Source: Halobacteriales archaeon QS_6_64_34 (lineage in GTDB: Archaea > Halobacteriota > Halobacteria > Halobacteriales > Haloarculaceae). From it: 64,000 nucleotides of DNA. The notes beneath the pieces were generated by a model that saw only the letters and a list, made by a program, of their open reading frames with translations, was not told where the DNA came from and searched no databases. A program made the translations under genes and the position numbers. The stretch lies in contig PXRT01000005.1 in assembly GCA_003020925.1 (NCBI GenBank), positions 68,052 to 132,051 of the forward strand. Reading direction: 5' to 3'. Below, piece after piece: positions 8,633 to 18,358 of this stretch (the first letter of the stretch is position 1; the number at the start of each line of letters is the position of its first letter).

Positions 8633-10801
8633 TCAGGCTACTTCGTCGGCGACGACGTCGATGACGGCGTCGAGCACCGCGTCGCGCTCGCCGGCCAGAT
8701 ACCGGAGGGAGCCGTCTCGGACGCTGCGGGTCGTGACGCCGCCCTCGGGCGCGGCCTCGTCGACGTCGGCGACGAGTTCGTGGAGGTCCACGTCGGCGTC
8801 GGTGCGGACGTACAGCGTGTCCGTGTCGATACCGACGACGGCGTCGACCTCGTCGCGGACCGAGCGGTAGAGTTCGTCGAGCAGAAGCGTCTCCGGGGGG
8901 AACTCGTACTGGTGGGAGAAGGCGTCCGTGTCCAGGACGGCCACGTCGGCGTCACCGACGGTCTGGTACTCCAGGTTGGCCACGGCGGTGGCCACCTCGT
9001 CGTCGACCTTCTCGCGGAACTGCTCGGCGACGTGGCCGGCCAGCCCGCCGACGTCGTTCTCGTCGTCGCCGAAGACGAGGTCGGTGATGAGTTCACGCTT
9101 GTCCTCGTAGGACTGGTAGTGTGCTTCGAGCGCGACGGCCTCGCGAAGCTGCGTGACTGCGTCGCCGTCGTAGCCGGCCTCGCCCGCGAGGTCGACGTAC
9201 GCCTCGGGGGCGTCCTCCCAGAAGCTCACGGCGGGGAGATGTCGGAGGTCCGCTCGCACGTCGGCGTTGACGTGGGCGGCGACGTTGGCCGACAGCGTCG
9301 TCGCAGTGGTGTCGGGTGCGTCGGCCAGGCTCGGCGAGACGACCGCGTCGACCGCGTCGGTGACGGTGCCGTCGACCTCGATGTCGTCGACGACGACGGT
9401 CAGCGCGCCGTAGACGTTCAGCAGGTCGAAGCCGTCGAGGCTCTCGCGGGTGCCACCGGCCGCGACGAAGACGAACAGGGGGAGCGCTTCGTCGTGGCGC
9501 TCCTTGTTGTCCAGCATCTGTGAGGTATCTTTGGTGGCGTCGTCCATGTCGTAGACGCCGCCCTCCAGGGGCCGGCGGTCGAAGTAGTGGTACTGGGCGT
9601 CGGCCCGCCGGTGCTGGTCGGTGACCAGCGGGAGCGTCGCACGCTCCAGTGCGCTGCCGGCGAGGTAGCCGTCGGCAGTGTTTGCGTGACGGACGATGAC
9701 CGGCCGCTCGGTGAGGACCGCCTTGCGAATCTCGGTGGCCACCTCGATTAGGTCCTCCGAGAGGGCTGCGATAGTGTCGTCGTCGGCCAGCGGTTCCACG
9801 GCGTCGGGCCTGGCCTCGTCGTCAAGGGCGTCGGCCAGCCGCTGTTTCACCGCCTGGCTTTCCTCGTCGTCGAGGACCCTGAGTTCCTGGGTCTCGACCT
9901 GCAACTCGCCCCGTCGTTCGCGCACCTCACCGTCGAGTCGGGCGAAATCGCCTTCCTCGACTTCGGGATAGGCACGGACGCCGGCTTCCACGAACGCGGC
10001 GCAGTCGACGGTGCCGCTGGCGTCCTGGAGTTCGAAGACCGTCGGGCCGGAGGTCTGGCGGATGCCGACGACCTCGCCCTCGAGTCGGACGTCGTCGCCG
10101 ACGTAGTCCGAGAGGCTGTCGACCGGAACAGTCTCGGGTTCCGCTTTGGCCTCGACTGTGGCCACACCGCCGCCCGTCGAGTCCGTTCCAGGCGAGTCTT
10201 CGGCAACCTGTTCGGCGTCGCTGTCCGAACCGACCGAGCTACCGGTGTTCGGTTCGGAGCGAGCGTCTGTGGTCGCTGCGTCCGACTCGGCCACGTCGTC
10301 TTCGGTGTCGTCCTCGTCGGCGGTGTCGTCTCCCGCGTCGTCGGCCGTCTCGGGGGACTGGGCGGACGCCCCGTCCCCGTCAGCGTTTCCCGATTCGTCT
10401 TCCTCGTCAATCAGCGTCGCGTGGCCAACGTCGGGGTCGTCGGCGAGCACGCCGCGGAACTCGCGTTCGGCCTGGCGGATGGACCAGCCGAGGTCGACGT
10501 TGCCGTTGTCGCGGACGTTCTTGACCTGGACGTACACCTCGTCGCCCGGCTCCCAGTCCAGCGAGTCGAGTCGCTGGTCCAGTTCGCTGCGGTGGAGCAG
10601 GCCGGTAACGCTGTCGCCGATGTCGACGAAGACGCCGAACTCGGCGAAGCCGTCCACGCTGCCGCGGTAGTATCGACCAACGTTGAGCTGGTCGGCGCTA
10701 TTCCCTCGGAACTCGAACAACGCGTCCTCCTCGTGGAGGTCACAGATGTGTCCGTCGACGGATGTGCCGCAAATGATACACGAACCCATTGCCCGATGCA
10801 A
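8633..10801 (-). CDS. DHH-family RecJ-like protein with N-terminal CxxC, S1 and OB-fold domains and acidic linker
   Basis: CIICGTSVDGHICDLHEED; S1 (GRYYRGSVDGFAEFGVFVDIGDSVTGLLHRSEL); OB (VRLEGEVVGIRQTSGPTVFELQDASGTVDCAAF); DHH-like C-terminal half. Confidence 0.88.
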   Translation of the reverse strand: MHRAMGSCIICGTSVDGHICDLHEEDALFEFRGNSADQLNVGRYYRGSVDGFAEFGVFVDIGDSVTGLLHRSELDQRLDSLDWEPGDEVYVQVKNVRDNGNVDLGWSIRQAEREFRGVLADDPDVGHATLIDEEDESGNADGDGASAQSPETADDAGDDTADEDDTEDDVAESDAATTDARSEPNTGSSVGSDSDAEQVAEDSPGTDSTGGGVATVEAKAEPETVPVDSLSDYVGDDVRLEGEVVGIRQTSGPTVFELQDASGTVDCAAFVEAGVRAYPEVEEGDFARLDGEVRERRGELQVETQELRVLDDEESQAVKQRLADALDDEARPDAVEPLADDDTIAALSEDLIEVATEIRKAVLTERPVIVRHANTADGYLAGSALERATLPLVTDQHRRADAQYHYFDRRPLEGGVYDMDDATKDTSQMLDNKERHDEALPLFVFVAAGGTRESLDGFDLLNVYGALTVVVDDIEVDGTVTDAVDAVVSPSLADAPDTTATTLSANVAAHVNADVRADLRHLPAVSFWEDAPEAYVDLAGEAGYDGDAVTQLREAVALEAHYQSYEDKRELITDLVFGDDENDVGGLAGHVAEQFREKVDDEVATAVANLEYQTVGDADVAVLDTDAFSHQYEFPPETLLLDELYRSVRDEVDAVVGIDTDTLYVRTDADVDLHELVADVDEAAPEGGVTTRSVRDGSLRYLAGERDAVLDAVIDVVADEVA

Positions 10802-10864
10802 GCAGGTGGGGCCTAAAACTGTTGTCGGATTCCGCGCGCCGGAGAACTCGCCCTCACCGACCGC

Positions 10865-11128
10865 TCATTCGAAGACCTCGCTTTCCGATTCCAGCAGTTC
10901 CAGCCCCTCTCGGACGGCCCTGGCCTGTTCCGGGAACAGCGCCACTTCGACCTCGCTTCCCTGTTCGTCCTCGAAGGCAAGTTTGACGCGCTTGTCGCCG
11001 TACTCGCACACGTCAACACCCTCGACGTCGTAGAGCTTGACCGTCGCAGCTTTGTTCGACGGGCCGACGTTCTTGAACGCGCCGTCCTTGAGTTCGAGCA
11101 TGAAGTCGTCGATGTCAAGCGTGAGCAT
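10865..11128 (-). CDS. Conserved small haloarchaeal protein
   Basis: 87-aa acidic ORF MLTLDIDDFMLELKDGAFKNVGPSNKAATVKLYDVEG. Confidence 0.75.
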   Translation of the reverse strand: MLTLDIDDFMLELKDGAFKNVGPSNKAATVKLYDVEGVDVCEYGDKRVKLAFEDEQGSEVEVALFPEQARAVREGLELLESESEVFE

Positions 11129-11149
11129 ACTGACCCTACAGCCCCCGGC

Positions 11150-11782
11150 CTAAAGTCCGCTCGCACTCGCGAGCGCGGACATCGCGGCGAACCCACGAAA
11201 GCCGTACCCAAAGAGGATGGCGGCTGGCACGGCGCCGACGGCAGCGGCTTTCGGCAGGCTGAGTTCGTGGATGATGGCCGTCCCGACGACGTACAGCACC
11301 CCGGACCAGAGCGTGACGACCACGCGCAGTTCCGGGACGGGGAGTCCCGCGACGACGCAGGGCGCCATCGCGTAGCACATCACCTGGACGGTCTCGCTGA
11401 TACCGCCCCGGTCGGGCGCGGTGGCGACCAGCAGGAGCGTCTGTATCGCCGCTGTCAGGTGGACCGTGATAGGCGCGACGAAGACGATGATACCCAGGAG
11501 GGCAAGCACGGCAACGCCCGGTGAGAACCCGCCGATTGCGGGGTAGGGGAACGGTCCCGTCGAGACGAGACCACGGGCAGCGAGTTCGACCACGAGGAAG
11601 CGGCCCAGTTCCTCGACCAGGACGACCAGCGACGCGAAGATAAGCCCCGGTGCCTGGTCACCAGGGGCGATGCCGGTCCTGAAGAACCGGCGCGGTCGTC
11701 GGAGGACTTCCGCCCAGGCGCGGACGATTGCCACCGGTCCCCGGTCCCGTCCCGTGCCCGTGGTCTCGACCCACTGTGTCAC
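11150..11782 (-). CDS. Yip1-family-like integral membrane protein
   Basis: 210 aa, multiple TM helices, Yip1-like layout. Confidence 0.75.
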   Translation of the reverse strand: MTQWVETTGTGRDRGPVAIVRAWAEVLRRPRRFFRTGIAPGDQAPGLIFASLVVLVEELGRFLVVELAARGLVSTGPFPYPAIGGFSPGVAVLALLGIIVFVAPITVHLTAAIQTLLLVATAPDRGGISETVQVMCYAMAPCVVAGLPVPELRVVVTLWSGVLYVVGTAIIHELSLPKAAAVGAVPAAILFGYGFRGFAAMSALASASGL

Positions 11783-11887
11783 GTCCGTGACTGTGGACTC
11801 GGCCAGTAAGACAATTGCGAGTCACAGTCAGTCGTCTCCGGCACCTTCGGAGCGGATGCTCACGGCTCGGATAGAGTTCCTTCCCGG

Positions 11888-12466
11888 CTAATCATCCGCT
11901 CCGATGTTCTCTACCGACTCCAGACACGGCGGGTCGGGCTCGATGTTGGCGTACTGGACGGCTTCCTCGCCGAGTCGGGCCACCCGCTCGTCGATTCCGT
12001 CGTCGATAATAGCCCCGCGCTGGACGGCCTCGCGGGCTCGCGGCACGGCCGCCTGATGGGGGATGACCCAGCAGTTCAGGGCCCGGCAGACGGACCGCAG
12101 ATGTTCCAAGGCGGTGATTGGAAACCCCCCGCCGGCGACGGCCAGCAGGCCCACAGTTTTGTTCTCGAACTCGTCGAAGCCACAGTAATCGAGCGCGTTC
12201 TTCAGCGGCGCCGAGTAGGAGCCGTGATAGACGGGCGTCCCGAGCAGTATCGAGTCCGCGTCGCGAATCCGCCGGGTGACCTCGGGCGCGTCGCCCGCAT
12301 CGCGGTCGTCCGCGTCGAAGACGGGGAGGTCGTACTCGCGGAGGTCGAGCAGTTCGGTCGTCCCACCGGCGTCTTCGGCCGCCTCGAGGGCGCGCTGGAT
12401 GGCGACGCGAGTGTAGCTTTCATCACGGAGACTGCCGACGACGCCGACGACGTTGGGTCGTGTCAT
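11888..12466 (-). CDS. NADPH-dependent FMN reductase
   Basis: MTRPNVVGVVGSLRDESYTRVAIQ, ILLGTPVYHGSYSAPLKNALDY. Confidence 0.9.
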   Translation of the reverse strand: MTRPNVVGVVGSLRDESYTRVAIQRALEAAEDAGGTTELLDLREYDLPVFDADDRDAGDAPEVTRRIRDADSILLGTPVYHGSYSAPLKNALDYCGFDEFENKTVGLLAVAGGGFPITALEHLRSVCRALNCWVIPHQAAVPRAREAVQRGAIIDDGIDERVARLGEEAVQYANIEPDPPCLESVENIGADD

Positions 12467-12542
12467 GTGCGAATACAGACAGCGGCGGGCCATAGGGGTA
12501 TCGCACCCCCGGGGTGCCAGGTCGGGGGCGGACATTGAAACG

Positions 12543-12665
12543 ATGCGGACGTGGCTCGACAGCCACGGCGTCGACTACGAGTGCAACTCACGGACCCGCC
12601 GGAAGGTCAGACGCGCCATCCGCCGAGTCACGGGGCCGCTGTTCGGCAGCGAAACCGTCGGATAG
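12543..12665 (+). CDS. Small hypothetical protein (40 aa)
   Basis: ATG 12543: MRTWLDSHGVDYECNSRTRRKVRRAIRRVTGPLFGSETVG*. Confidence 0.35.
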   Translation: MRTWLDSHGVDYECNSRTRRKVRRAIRRVTGPLFGSETVG

Positions 12666-12681
12666 GCGCTCCGTTCGCCGG

Positions 12682-13599
12682 TCAGTTGTGGAGGGAGGCG
12701 ACGGTGTCGCCGTCTTCATCGGCGAGCGTGACCAGTTCGTCGTCTTCCAGGTCCGAGAGCAAGCCCCGCAGCCATTCGCGGCCGTGGTCACCGTCGGGCG
12801 CGTAGTCGACACGGATACGCGGACCCAGCTCATCCAGCGCCAGTTCGTCGTACTCGTTGAGGACGCTGATGACCCGCCCACGGAACTGCCGCCGGCTCCC
12901 CTCGAAGGTCGGCTGGGTCGGGACGTCCGGCGCGGTGAAATCACCCGACTGGTAGGCCCCACAGTACTCGCGCCAGGGACACTGCGCGCCGTCACAATCT
13001 GGCGTCTTCTCGCAGGCGACCCCGCCCAGTTCCATGATGGCGTTGTTCCACACCGCCGATTCCCCCTCGGGCATGAGCGCTTGGGCTGTCGCCTCGAAGG
13101 CGCTGTCGTCGTCGGGCACGTCGAATGCGCGATAGAGGACGCGCTTGACGTTCGTATCCACGACGGCGTTCCCGTTGTTGAACGCGAAGGAGGCGACGGC
13201 GTTTGCGGTGTAGGGCCCGACGCCCATCAGCTCCGAGAGCCCGTCCGGGTCGGTCGGCCACTCGCCGTCGCGCTCCTCCACTACCTGCCTGGCCGCCTCG
13301 TGGAGATACTTCGCGCGGTTGTTGTACCCCAGCGAGTGGTCCGTCCAGAACCCGACCACGTCGCCCCGCTTCGCTGCCGCGAGGTCCGCGACCGTCGGCC
13401 ACCGCTCCAGGAAGTCCTGCCAGGCCGCGACGACGCGGTCGAGCTGGGTCTGCTGGCTCATCACCTCCGAGACCAGAATCTCGTAGGGCTCGTCGGTCCG
13501 GCGCCAGGGGTAGTCCCGGTGGTCGGCCTCGTACCACTCGACGAGGGCGTCCTGAACCGCCGTCACGTCCTCCAGGTACTCACCCGACTGCTCGCTCAT
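12682..13599 (-). CDS. mutY: A/G-specific adenine glycosylase
   Basis: YPWRRTDEPYEILVSEVMSQQTQLDRV, HhH LMGVGPYTANAVASFAF, Fe-S cysteines CEKTPDCDGAQCPWREYC. Confidence 0.92.
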   Translation of the reverse strand: MSEQSGEYLEDVTAVQDALVEWYEADHRDYPWRRTDEPYEILVSEVMSQQTQLDRVVAAWQDFLERWPTVADLAAAKRGDVVGFWTDHSLGYNNRAKYLHEAARQVVEERDGEWPTDPDGLSELMGVGPYTANAVASFAFNNGNAVVDTNVKRVLYRAFDVPDDDSAFEATAQALMPEGESAVWNNAIMELGGVACEKTPDCDGAQCPWREYCGAYQSGDFTAPDVPTQPTFEGSRRQFRGRVISVLNEYDELALDELGPRIRVDYAPDGDHGREWLRGLLSDLEDDELVTLADEDGDTVASLHN

Positions 13600-13742
13600 T
13601 GTCTGCCCTTTGGCTCTCGGTGGTTTGTGTGTGGTGATTGTGGCTTCGATCACGGCTACTTCTGCAGGTGGCATCGAACTCATCGAACTGACGACGGCGG
13701 ATAGTCGCAAGTCGTTTCTGCGGGCTGGCCGTTCGGACAGGC

Positions 13743-14072
13743 ATGACCCTCGACGAACTGCAAGACGAGATACAGGATAGATACGCTGACCTGGACGACG
13801 ACCTCCCGGTGTCGCTGGACCGCGAGACGCGCAACGAACTGGCGATGCTGTCGGTCGCACTCGACCCGGAGGACACCGACGAACTCGTCCGCCGGGCTAT
13901 CCACATGCTGTTTCAGTCGACCGTCGAGCGGGGAACGCTCGACTTTCACCTCCGGTCGGGCTATGACTGCACGTACGACGAGTATCTCTCCGGGATGACC
14001 TTCGACGAGATGGCCGGTGGGAACCAGTTCCCGCAGGCCCAGGACAACGACGACCGGCGCTATCAGTTCTAG
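13743..14072 (+). CDS. Conserved hypothetical protein (109 aa)
   Basis: ORF with haloarchaeal acidic composition. Confidence 0.7.
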   Translation: MTLDELQDEIQDRYADLDDDLPVSLDRETRNELAMLSVALDPEDTDELVRRAIHMLFQSTVERGTLDFHLRSGYDCTYDEYLSGMTFDEMAGGNQFPQAQDNDDRRYQF

Positions 14073-15397
14073 AGGAGCAGTAGGACCGTCAGCGCACTCG
14101 CCCCGCCCAGTACCACCGTACTCCAGATGGCGACACGCCCGGCGAAGCTTCGGTTCGGTCCCGGCGCCGTCATGGCGGCCTTGACGGCGATACTGGCAGC
14201 GGTGGCGAGCAGGATAGCGAGCGTCGCCGTCGTCTGGTCGATAGCGCCGCCCCGGTAGAGCAACACGGCGGAGGTGGTCGCGCCGGCACTCGAGACCAGC
14301 CCGGAAAGCACCGACGTGACGTACAGCCCGGCGGTTCCGAATCGAGCGCTGGCAACACCCCCGACGACGACCACGAGCAGGAAGACGCCGCCGAAGCTAA
14401 GAACGCCCCGCAGCGAGAACGGACTGCCCAGGTCCATCTCGACGTTCTCCGACCAGTCGGCGGAGTAGGCCGCGACGGCGACACTCCCGATAATAACGGC
14501 CCCCAGTGGGAGCAACGGCGACAGCAAGAGCCCGCTTTCGACGGTGAACACGACCGTGATGAGCAGGTTCCGCAGGGCCATCGCGGCGTCGGCAAGCATG
14601 ATGGCGGCGACGGCATAGGAGGCGGCGGCGGGCTCCTGACGGACGTGGTCTATCATCGTTCCGACGACGGCCGTCGAGGAGGCCAGCCCGCCGAAGAAGC
14701 CGGTGACGGCGATACCGCGCCCGCCGTAGGTCTGGACGATGGCGTAGTTGACGAAACCGATGCCGGCGACGAACACCACCATCAGCCAGACCACCCGTAA
14801 CTCGATAGCGACGCCGAGCGCGTCTCCGGGGAGGCGCACCGGGTCGCCCGGCAACAGCGGATAGATGACGAACGCGAGGATGGCGAACTCCGTCCCCGAC
14901 CGGAGTTCCGCCTTGCTCAGTCCCCAGGCGAAGCTGTGGAGCTCCCGTTTCAGGACGAGCAACAGCGACGAGAAGACCGCGACGGTCACGCCCTCTAAGA
15001 TGTATCCCGCTGCGACGACCGCGCCGACGCCGTAGGCGACGAGCAGGGAGACAGACGTAGTCAGCGACAGCGTCGGCTCCTCGGCCTGGAGCCCCTGCAC
15101 CGCCAGCAGAATCCCCTGGACGATGACCAACACCCCGCCCAGCGTCAGCAAGGTATCGCGTTCCGTGACGGTGAAGACGGCGGCCAGGAGACTGACCAGT
15201 GCGAACGTCCGGATGCCGGCGGACTTCTGGGACCACTCCCGTTCGAGTCCGAGGAACATCCCGAGCAAGCCTGCGAGCAGGATTCGCAGGACGTCGGCGT
15301 CTATCCCAGGGGCCAGTTGTATCGACGTCAACACAGTCAACGTACGAACTGGACCGACTAATATGCCGGCTGTAATGACCTGACTGAATGTCTTCAT
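14069..15397 (-). CDS. MgtC/SapB family, DUF4010-type membrane protein
   Basis: LLGMFLGLEREWSQKSAGIRTFALVSLLAAVF motif plus long hydrophobic C-terminal half. Confidence 0.88.
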   Translation of the reverse strand: MKTFSQVITAGILVGPVRTLTVLTSIQLAPGIDADVLRILLAGLLGMFLGLEREWSQKSAGIRTFALVSLLAAVFTVTERDTLLTLGGVLVIVQGILLAVQGLQAEEPTLSLTTSVSLLVAYGVGAVVAAGYILEGVTVAVFSSLLLVLKRELHSFAWGLSKAELRSGTEFAILAFVIYPLLPGDPVRLPGDALGVAIELRVVWLMVVFVAGIGFVNYAIVQTYGGRGIAVTGFFGGLASSTAVVGTMIDHVRQEPAAASYAVAAIMLADAAMALRNLLITVVFTVESGLLLSPLLPLGAVIIGSVAVAAYSADWSENVEMDLGSPFSLRGVLSFGGVFLLVVVVGGVASARFGTAGLYVTSVLSGLVSSAGATTSAVLLYRGGAIDQTTATLAILLATAASIAVKAAMTAPGPNRSFAGRVAIWSTVVLGGASALTVLLLL

Positions 15398-15400
15398 CTA

Positions 15401-15514
15401 CTACGCGACGGCGCCACCGCGTTCAGCCCCCTCGACTTCGTCGCCCCGGAGATAGACGACGTCCGGGAGGGGCAACGGAGCGACGATTCGACTCCGAAGC
15501 TGGGCACCGAGGAC
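15401..15514 (-). pseudogene. Possible C-terminal gene relic
   Basis: Read-through after PadR stop: GRVLGAQLRSRIVAPLPLPDVVYLRGDEVEGAERGGAVA*. Confidence 0.25.
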
Positions 15515-15519
15515 CCTTC

Positions 15520-15843
15520 CTAGGCATCCGCTTCGGTATCGACGTACTGGTTCTCCCAGTCGCGTCGGGCGTCAAGTTCCCGACGGCCGCGACGGGTCAG
15601 CGTATAGAAGTTGGTCCGACGGTCACGCTGGCCCTTCTCGATGAGTCCCTTCTCGACCAGTGTATCGAGGTTGGGGTAGAGTCGGCCGTGGTGAATCTCT
15701 TTCTCGTAGTAGGCCTCCAGGTCCTCCTTGATAGCGAGCCCGTGTGGCTCGTCGTGGCCGGCAATCACGTAGAGGAGGTCCCGCTGAAACCCGGTCAGGT
15801 CGTGCATCGTCTGTCCCTCTGCATGTATCAGGCTCTGAACCAT
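15520..15843 (-). CDS. PadR-family transcriptional regulator
   Basis: LTGFQRDLLYVIAGHDEPHGLAIKEDLEAYYEKEIHHGRLYPNLDTLVEKGLIEKG. Confidence 0.92.
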   Translation of the reverse strand: MVQSLIHAEGQTMHDLTGFQRDLLYVIAGHDEPHGLAIKEDLEAYYEKEIHHGRLYPNLDTLVEKGLIEKGQRDRRTNFYTLTRRGRRELDARRDWENQYVDTEADA

Positions 15844-16008
15844 TTAAACATGTCGGATTAACGGGCTACCAGTTCGAATACGCGACCGACGCTACCGGAA
15901 AGCGGCCGGAAACCGATGAGACAGATACATCCTCCATCTGATATAATCTAGCAGCTTCTCGGTGTGTGACGCCGGTGCTGTTATCTACCCGCCCGACCAA
16001 CCGTCGGT

Positions 16009-16284
16009 ATGCCAGAAAAAACCCTGTTCGAGAGTGAGCAGCTCATGGGTCGTGACGCCGTCGCCGACTACCTCCGCACGTTCGCGGATTCCCTGGAGTC
16101 CGGGTCCGACGTGACGTTGCAGGCGGGCGACCAGTCGGTGACGATGAGCCCACCGGGCGAGGTGGAGTTCGAGGTCAAAGCCGAGCGCGAAGGGCCGACC
16201 GACGGGGACGGCGAACTCAGTATCGAAGTCGAACTGGAGTGGCCCAAAAACGCGAGCGGGGACGGCGGCCTCTCCATAGAGTAG
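16009..16284 (+). CDS. amphi-Trp domain-containing protein
   Basis: FADSLESGSDVTLQAGDQSVTMSPPGEVEFEVKAERE...ELEWP pattern. Confidence 0.85.
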   Translation: MPEKTLFESEQLMGRDAVADYLRTFADSLESGSDVTLQAGDQSVTMSPPGEVEFEVKAEREGPTDGDGELSIEVELEWPKNASGDGGLSIE

Positions 16285-16332
16285 GCCGAACAGTCCCATC
16301 GCTGGGTCGTTTCGCAGTTACACCACGGACGC

Positions 16333-16452
16333 GGTAGCGTCGCTACCTGAGTTATTTCAGCGAAGTAAGTGGAAAGCGGCCGCCGAAAATGCGGCCGCTT
16401 GCCGCCCTGAATTGGTCCCCGCTGACGCTTCGGCCCTCCAAGCGAAGCGTCA
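16333..16452 (-). ncRNA. Candidate structured ncRNA
   Basis: TATA-like CTTTTAAG at 16476..16483 (- strand) about 25 nt upstream of three perfect stems: 16423..16432/16443..16452, 16375..16383/16391..16399, 16333..16339/16341..16347. Confidence 0.35.
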
Positions 16453-16635
16453 ACTGAGGTGAGGTGAGTGAGAGACTTAAAAGTACCGGCCGTATGGCGA
16501 TACGGTAGTTCACTGATATTCCAGTTGTCCGTAACCCATAGCCGAATAAAGCCGACTGGTATACAGTTGCGCGTCGCCAGCAGCGTCGTGCTGACAGTCT
16601 GGCGCTCATCATGAGCGGGGCAGGCCGTTTTCGGC

Positions 16636-16923
16636 CTACCGGTTCTCGCGTTGTTCGACCTTGTTCAGCTCGATGAGCAGCCGGAACGTCGCCTTCACGA
16701 GGTTGGCGTCGACGTCGAACCGCTCTGCGTTCTCGCCGGCGCGGTCCATGACAGCCTGTTCCTGGGACTCGTCGGTCGTCGGCAGCCCCTGTTCTTTCTT
16801 GACCTGTGCGATAGTGTCGGCGACGTAGGTCCGCTGAGCGATTTTCTCGACGATTTCGCGGTCGATGGTGCGTATCTCCTCGCGCAGTTCCTCCAGTGAC
16901 ATCTCCTCCGGGTTCGAACTCAT
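16636..16923 (-). CDS. Chorismate mutase
   Basis: SLEELREEIRTIDREIVEKIAQRTYVADTIAQVKKEQGLP. Confidence 0.9.
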   Translation of the reverse strand: MSSNPEEMSLEELREEIRTIDREIVEKIAQRTYVADTIAQVKKEQGLPTTDESQEQAVMDRAGENAERFDVDANLVKATFRLLIELNKVEQRENR

Positions 16924-17792
16924 ACTGTCTGTGTTCCGTCCGTTTGCGTGGTCGTCAACAAGGTTCTACCGGGCCGTTCGTCCCAGTACTCCCTGACCTG
17001 TTCGAGTGCCGCGCGCTCGCCGACGGCCGTAAAGGACGGGCCGGTGCCCGACAGCGAGACGCCCTCGACCTGTGAGACGCCCTCGATAATCGGCTCGGTG
17101 TCAAAGCCAAGCGCGGCACAGAAGGCCAGTCCGTTGACTGTCATCGCGCGCCTGTAGTCGCCGTCGAGGGCCAGGTCCTCGACCAGTCGAGCCATCGGCG
17201 CAATCTGGCGGCAGCGGTCCACGTCCGCGTCCGCCGAAAAGGACTGCTCGGGGGGCGTCCAGACGAGCACGTCCCAGTCGACCGCCTCGCGGGCCAGCAG
17301 GTCGTCGTTCCCGTTGTCGGTGACGGTGACGCCGCCGAGCATCGACGCCGAGGCGTCGTCGAAGGCGCCCGTAATCGTCACGCCGACGTCGCGGGCGGCC
17401 ATCACGCCCAGTCGCGCCATGTCCTCGCGGGTCATCCGGTCGGTGGCCTCGAGCGCGGAGAGCGTCGCCATCACGGTGGCGTTGGCCGCCGCGCTCGAAC
17501 TCTTCAGCCCGGAGGCCATCGGGACCTCACTCTCCGTGCGGACCGACCCGCCCGACACCGCTGGCATCCCCACGGCGCCACCGTGGGCGTCGATGACGTA
17601 CTCGACGCAGCGCTCGACGAGGCTCGTGTCGGCGTCCGGCGCGCCCGCCACCTCCCCGGTCACGTCCTCGCGCTCCGTCGACAGCGTCACTGTCGCGGTC
17701 GTGTATTCGTCGATAGCGAACGCCGACCCACGCCCCGTCGCCAGCGCGTTCAGGACCGTCCCGGCGGCCGGCGCTCGTGCTTGCCCTTCCAT
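16920..17792 (-). CDS. Shikimate kinase, archaeal GHMP type
   Basis: EVPMASGLKSSSAAANATVMATL GHMP motif; 4-bp overlap with chorismate mutase. Confidence 0.92.
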   Translation of the reverse strand: MEGQARAPAAGTVLNALATGRGSAFAIDEYTTATVTLSTEREDVTGEVAGAPDADTSLVERCVEYVIDAHGGAVGMPAVSGGSVRTESEVPMASGLKSSSAAANATVMATLSALEATDRMTREDMARLGVMAARDVGVTITGAFDDASASMLGGVTVTDNGNDDLLAREAVDWDVLVWTPPEQSFSADADVDRCRQIAPMARLVEDLALDGDYRRAMTVNGLAFCAALGFDTEPIIEGVSQVEGVSLSGTGPSFTAVGERAALEQVREYWDERPGRTLLTTTQTDGTQTV

Positions 17793-17884
17793 CAGTGAGT
17801 GGTCCCGGCCGCCGGTATTTACTATCTGCGGAAGCGGCCAGTCCGACACGCGTTACTTTTGCCCGGTGAGCCTGAACGGCGGGT

Positions 17885-18313
17885 ATGAGCAACCGTTCGG
17901 ACATCCCGCCCGACACCGTCTCAGTGGAGTTGACCGAGGACGGCGTCGCCGTCGAGTACCTCGACGGCCGGACCGCCTTCTACCACGGGGTCCCGACGAA
18001 GGCCGAGGAGAGCGTGACGACCGCGCCCGGCAAGGACGCGCACGTCCTCATCACGGACAAGACCGAGACCTCGGGCATCATGGTCTACGTGAACGACCTC
18101 CGCACGCACGACGACATCATCGAGGAGAGCGGCGTCGGTCGCGTCATCCTTGAGGACGGCGAGGAAGACGAGCTGTTTCCGGGCGTCACGGTCACTGACC
18201 ACCAGATGCGCGTCGAGGTGACCGTCGATTACGACGTGACCAACGGCCGCGTGTTCGTCTTCGAGGAAGACGAGATGAGCGAGCGGAGCGTCGAAATCGT
18301 GCCGGCCGAGTAG
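17885..18313 (+). CDS. DUF5796-like haloarchaeal protein
   Basis: VSVELTEDGVAVEYLDGRTAFYHGVPTKAEESVTTAPGKDAHVL. Confidence 0.8.
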   Translation: MSNRSDIPPDTVSVELTEDGVAVEYLDGRTAFYHGVPTKAEESVTTAPGKDAHVLITDKTETSGIMVYVNDLRTHDDIIEESGVGRVILEDGEEDELFPGVTVTDHQMRVEVTVDYDVTNGRVFVFEEDEMSERSVEIVPAE

Positions 18314-18358
18314 AGCAAATCTCAAGGAGGCTGTCGACGGCGCCGGTTCAGTCAGCGT

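Noticed and set aside
16290-16635. RNase P RNA or SRP RNA
   Set aside because: No GAGGAAAGUC-type RNase P core or SRP Alu/S-domain motifs seen on either strand.
16636-17792. Chorismate mutase/shikimate kinase fusion as novelty
   Set aside because: Separate genes with 4-bp overlap, a common archaeal aromatic-pathway arrangement.
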